Shown here one piece after another: positions 31,501-33,586 of a stretch of DNA of 33,586 nt (its first letter is position 1; each line of letters begins with the position of its first letter). The stretch is from assembly GCA_016870935.1 (NCBI GenBank), contig VGAB01000009.1:1-33586 (forward strand), given 5' to 3'. This stretch comes from Actinomycetota bacterium (GTDB taxonomy: Bacteria; Actinomycetota; Acidimicrobiia; Acidimicrobiales; Ilumatobacteraceae). Below the pieces are notes generated by a model. The model ran no database searches and was not told the DNA's origin. It worked only from the letters and a program-made list of their open reading frames with translations. Both the position numbers and the translations under genes were made by a program.

Positions 31501-32274
31501 CTATTGAGTCGATGGCTCGACTCTGGCGCATTTTGCCACGAGCAAAAACTCTTGGTTGCCGTCATGACCGAGAATCGGTGAAGGTTTGACTCCCTCGACA
31601 CGGCACTCGGCCGACTCGACCAGTCGCGTCACCTCGTCACAAACCCGCTGATGAACGCCAGAATCTGAGATGACTCCCCCACCGCGGTCGGCTTCGGCTT
31701 TGCTGGCCTCGAACTGCGGCTTGATCAATAGCACCAAAACCGAGCCGTTTCGCAGCGCCGTGAGGATCGACTCGAGCACTTCGCGAATCGAGATAAACGA
31801 AAGATCGACGACGGCGATGTCGAACAGATCTGCAAAACGCGGGTCGTTCGCCCGAACGAGTTGGCCGATATCGCGCGCATTCAACTTTTCGACCACCGTC
31901 ACCCTCGGGTCTGCGGCGATTTTTTCGTGCAGAAGATTCTTGCCGACATCTATTGCCAGAACCGTCCGCGCACCATGTTGCAGGGCGCAATCTGTGAAAC
32001 CGCCCGTCGATGCGCCGACATCGATAACACTTTTACCCTTGAAATCGAGCCCAAACTCTTTTATTGCCGACTCAAGTTTCACCCCACCGCGACCGATGTA
32101 TCGAGGCTTGACCCTGATTGCGAGCTCATCTTCGGGCGCGACCAGGTGAGCGTACGTCGTGGCGATCGCACCGTTGACCGTGACTATTCGCTCGTCGATC
32201 GCCGCCATCGCCTCGGCGATCGAACCACAAAGCGACTTTTCGACAAGCGCATCGTCGATTCGGATGCGCTTCAA
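31501..32274 (-). CDS. tlyA: TlyA family rRNA 2'-O-methyltransferase
   Basis: TlyA methylates 2'-hydroxyls in 16S and 23S rRNA, and its activity increases sensitivity to capreomycin-type antibiotics. The 257-residue protein joins an N-terminal S4 domain (RIDDALVEKSLCGSIAEAMA and the following VTVNG) to a FtsJ-like methyltransferase with the SAM motif DVGASTGGFTDCAL, IDVGKNLLHE, VVDLSFISI and LIKPQFE. Its ATG overlaps the stop of the HAD gene by 4 bases and nadK follows after 10 bases. Confidence 0.96.
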   Translation of the reverse strand: MKRIRIDDALVEKSLCGSIAEAMAAIDERIVTVNGAIATTYAHLVAPEDELAIRVKPRYIGRGGVKLESAIKEFGLDFKGKSVIDVGASTGGFTDCALQHGARTVLAIDVGKNLLHEKIAADPRVTVVEKLNARDIGQLVRANDPRFADLFDIAVVDLSFISIREVLESILTALRNGSVLVLLIKPQFEASKAEADRGGGVISDSGVHQRVCDEVTRLVESAECRVEGVKPSPILGHDGNQEFLLVAKCARVEPSTQ

Positions 32275-33110
32275 ACCGCGACACCCAGGTGCGCGGCGAA
32301 TTCAGGCAGATCCTTGACGATCAAGGCGAAGTTGTTCGCGACTTGCAGTCGTTTTGCCTCGGCCGGCGACGAGACACCCGAGGTGACCAGGGCGAATTTT
32401 GCGCCGATTGTCTCGGCGAATACGCCGTCGGTCGAATAGCGATCGCCGAGCATCCAACAGTTTTCGAGACTGGCCATTTTGAGCGTGCGTCGAACCAGTT
32501 CACCCATCGGAGCGTTCGGCTTGCCGGCCACAACAGGCTCGACACCGCTGGCCGTGGCGACCGCGGCCAAGATCGATCCGCCACCAGGTATCAAACCTTC
32601 GTTGGTCGGATATGTCGCGTCGCTATTCGTGCCGATCAGCATCGCGCCGTTTCGCACCGCGCGAGACGCGCGTTGCAGCGACTCGAAGTCGAACGTACGG
32701 TGAAAGCCGACGACGACCGCGTCGATGCCTTGATCTGTCGTCAATTGATCGGCTTTGCTCGAACGGTCATCTGAGCGCGCGACAACAAGTGCGCCGACGC
32801 TGGTCACCGCCTCGACCACGCCCGGACCGCCGGCGACCATTACGCGCTGACCTGGTTGCAACAATGTGGCGGCCGCGCCAGATGCGGTCAACACATCACC
32901 CACCGCCGGGATGCCAATCGAGGCGAGGGTTTCTTGTTGAGATTCGACAGTAGAAGACGAGTTGTTCGTCACGAACAGAACTCGATGACCCGCCTTGCGC
33001 AACGCGGCTATCGCTTCGACGGCGCCCGGTATCGGCTGATGCGACAACCACACCACCCCGTCGAGGTCGCAGAGAATCGGTGCTGGTGAATTATTTGTCA
33101 AAACAGGCAT
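32271..33110 (-). CDS. HAD-superfamily phosphatase (NagD-like, class IIA)
   Basis: The 279-residue protein has the catalytic DLDGV motif (D15, D17), the second motif FVTNNSSS, a class IIA cap and the late acidic motif WMLGDRYSTDGVFAETIGAKF, with the conserved lysine in VAGKPNAPMGE. This is the layout of NagD and phosphoglycolate phosphatase-like enzymes; the substrate is not known. It sits upstream of tlyA in the same operon, as in mycobacteria, and its stop overlaps the tlyA start. It is divergent from the DUF1015 gene, with 43 bases between starts. Confidence 0.93.
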   Translation of the reverse strand: MPVLTNNSPAPILCDLDGVVWLSHQPIPGAVEAIAALRKAGHRVLFVTNNSSSTVESQQETLASIGIPAVGDVLTASGAAATLLQPGQRVMVAGGPGVVEAVTSVGALVVARSDDRSSKADQLTTDQGIDAVVVGFHRTFDFESLQRASRAVRNGAMLIGTNSDATYPTNEGLIPGGGSILAAVATASGVEPVVAGKPNAPMGELVRRTLKMASLENCWMLGDRYSTDGVFAETIGAKFALVTSGVSSPAEAKRLQVANNFALIVKDLPEFAAHLGVAV

Positions 33111-33153
33111 TCGTGTGTTGTCGTTTACTGGTCGCTACTGACACCCTTTAAGT

Positions 33154-33586
33154 GTGCCTTTGTTCGAGCCATTCCACGCGCTTCGCTATTCACCGACGGT
33201 GAACTTGGCCGACGTTTGCGCCCAACCGTATGACGTGCAGAGCAACGCAGACCGCGAGACGTATGCCCGACGCAGTAAGCACAACATCGTGCATCTTGAC
33301 TTACCGATTGGCGACGACCCCTATCGACGAGCCGGCGAAAATCTCGAAAAGTGGAAGGATGACAAAACATTGATTGTCGACGAGGCACCAAGCTTCACGA
33401 TCTATCGCATGAGTTTTGTCGATAGTGCGGGCGTGAGTCGACGAACAACCGGCGTGATCGGCGCCCTACGCATTGAGCCGGCGGATTCGAAAGAGGTGAT
33501 GCCGCACGAGCAGACAACACCCAAGGCGAAAACAGATCGGCTCGAACTGACTCGAGCGACCCGCGCCAACTTGTCGCCGATTTGGG
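33154..33586 (+). CDS. DUF1015 family protein, 5' part only
   Basis: The window ends inside this gene after 144 codons. The reading begins at GTG 33154 with VPLFEPFHALRYSPTVNLAD, then VCAQPYDVQS, HNIVHLDLPIG and VMPHEQTTPKAKTDRLELTR followed by ATRANLSPIW. All are recognisable landmarks of DUF1015, a family of about 400 residues with no established function. The start codon is inferred from the family N-terminus; I see no TANNNT element at the usual distance and no Shine-Dalgarno. A conserved DUF1015-to-serine-metabolism link has been suggested in some genomes but cannot be tested here. Confidence 0.9.
   Translation, partial: MPLFEPFHALRYSPTVNLADVCAQPYDVQSNADRETYARRSKHNIVHLDLPIGDDPYRRAGENLEKWKDDKTLIVDEAPSFTIYRMSFVDSAGVSRRTTGVIGALRIEPADSKEVMPHEQTTPKAKTDRLELTRATRANLSPIW

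Noticed and set aside
1-33586. CRISPR arrays, insertion sequences, prophage and rRNA genes
   Set aside because: I saw no regularly spaced repeats, transposase motifs, phage structural genes or rRNA sequence anywhere in the window.

Overview
This window reads as a chromosomal segment of an actinobacterium with moderately high GC content. I infer a member of the Acidimicrobiia (Ilumatobacter/acIV-like) or a close relative; this rests on gene order and gene families, not on a marker phylogeny. The right part keeps a classic actinobacterial order on the minus strand: HAD phosphatase, tlyA, nadK, recN, pyrG, Nudix, xerD, then scpA, scpB and a large-subunit rRNA pseudouridine synthase. The left end has pgsA next to gcvH, as in mycobacteria. 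Genes are packed tightly. There are 37 protein genes and one tRNA, no gene-free stretch above about 100 bases, and no rRNA, IS element, prophage or CRISPR array.

Layout: (1) 1-2050: gcvH (cut by the window edge), pgsA, a HIT protein and an SRAP/YedK DNA-damage protein. (2) 2056-5054, minus strand: DUF554 membrane protein, D-2-hydroxyacid dehydrogenase, aminotransferase and tRNA-Pro(GGG). (3) 5086-7775: a small zinc-ribbon membrane protein, der, and divergent ispH. (4) 7787-19742: an accessory metabolic region with an acyl-CoA dehydrogenase, acyl-CoA synthetase, glycerophosphodiester phosphodiesterase, luciferase-like flavin monooxygenase, cytosine-deaminase-like amidohydrolase, a complete NMT1/THI5-like ABC importer, a creatininase-family amidohydrolase, a PYROXD2/CrtI-like FAD oxidoreductase and a phosphoribosyltransferase. 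(5) 19823-24227, minus strand: aroA, tyrA, rluB-like, scpB, scpA. (6) trpS on the plus strand. (7) 25303-33110, minus strand: HD protein, xerD, Nudix, pyrG, recN, nadK, tlyA, HAD. (8) A DUF1015 gene, cut at the right edge.

The clearest genome-wide signal is transcriptional. At least eleven genes have a TANNNT hexamer ending 6 to 8 bases before the start codon, with no Shine-Dalgarno sequence between. This is the signature of leaderless transcription. It resolves several ambiguous starts (pgsA, HIT, tyrA, scpA) and shows where transcription units begin. A minority of genes (solute-binding protein, phosphoribosyltransferase, aminotransferase, acyl-CoA dehydrogenase, pyrG) instead have a leader with a Shine-Dalgarno sequence.

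The best candidate for unrecognised biology is region 4. It looks like an uptake-and-degradation or salvage locus for a nitrogen heterocycle, possibly a pyrimidine, placed between two parts of a conserved housekeeping block. The genes cmk and parA, often part of that block, are not seen here.
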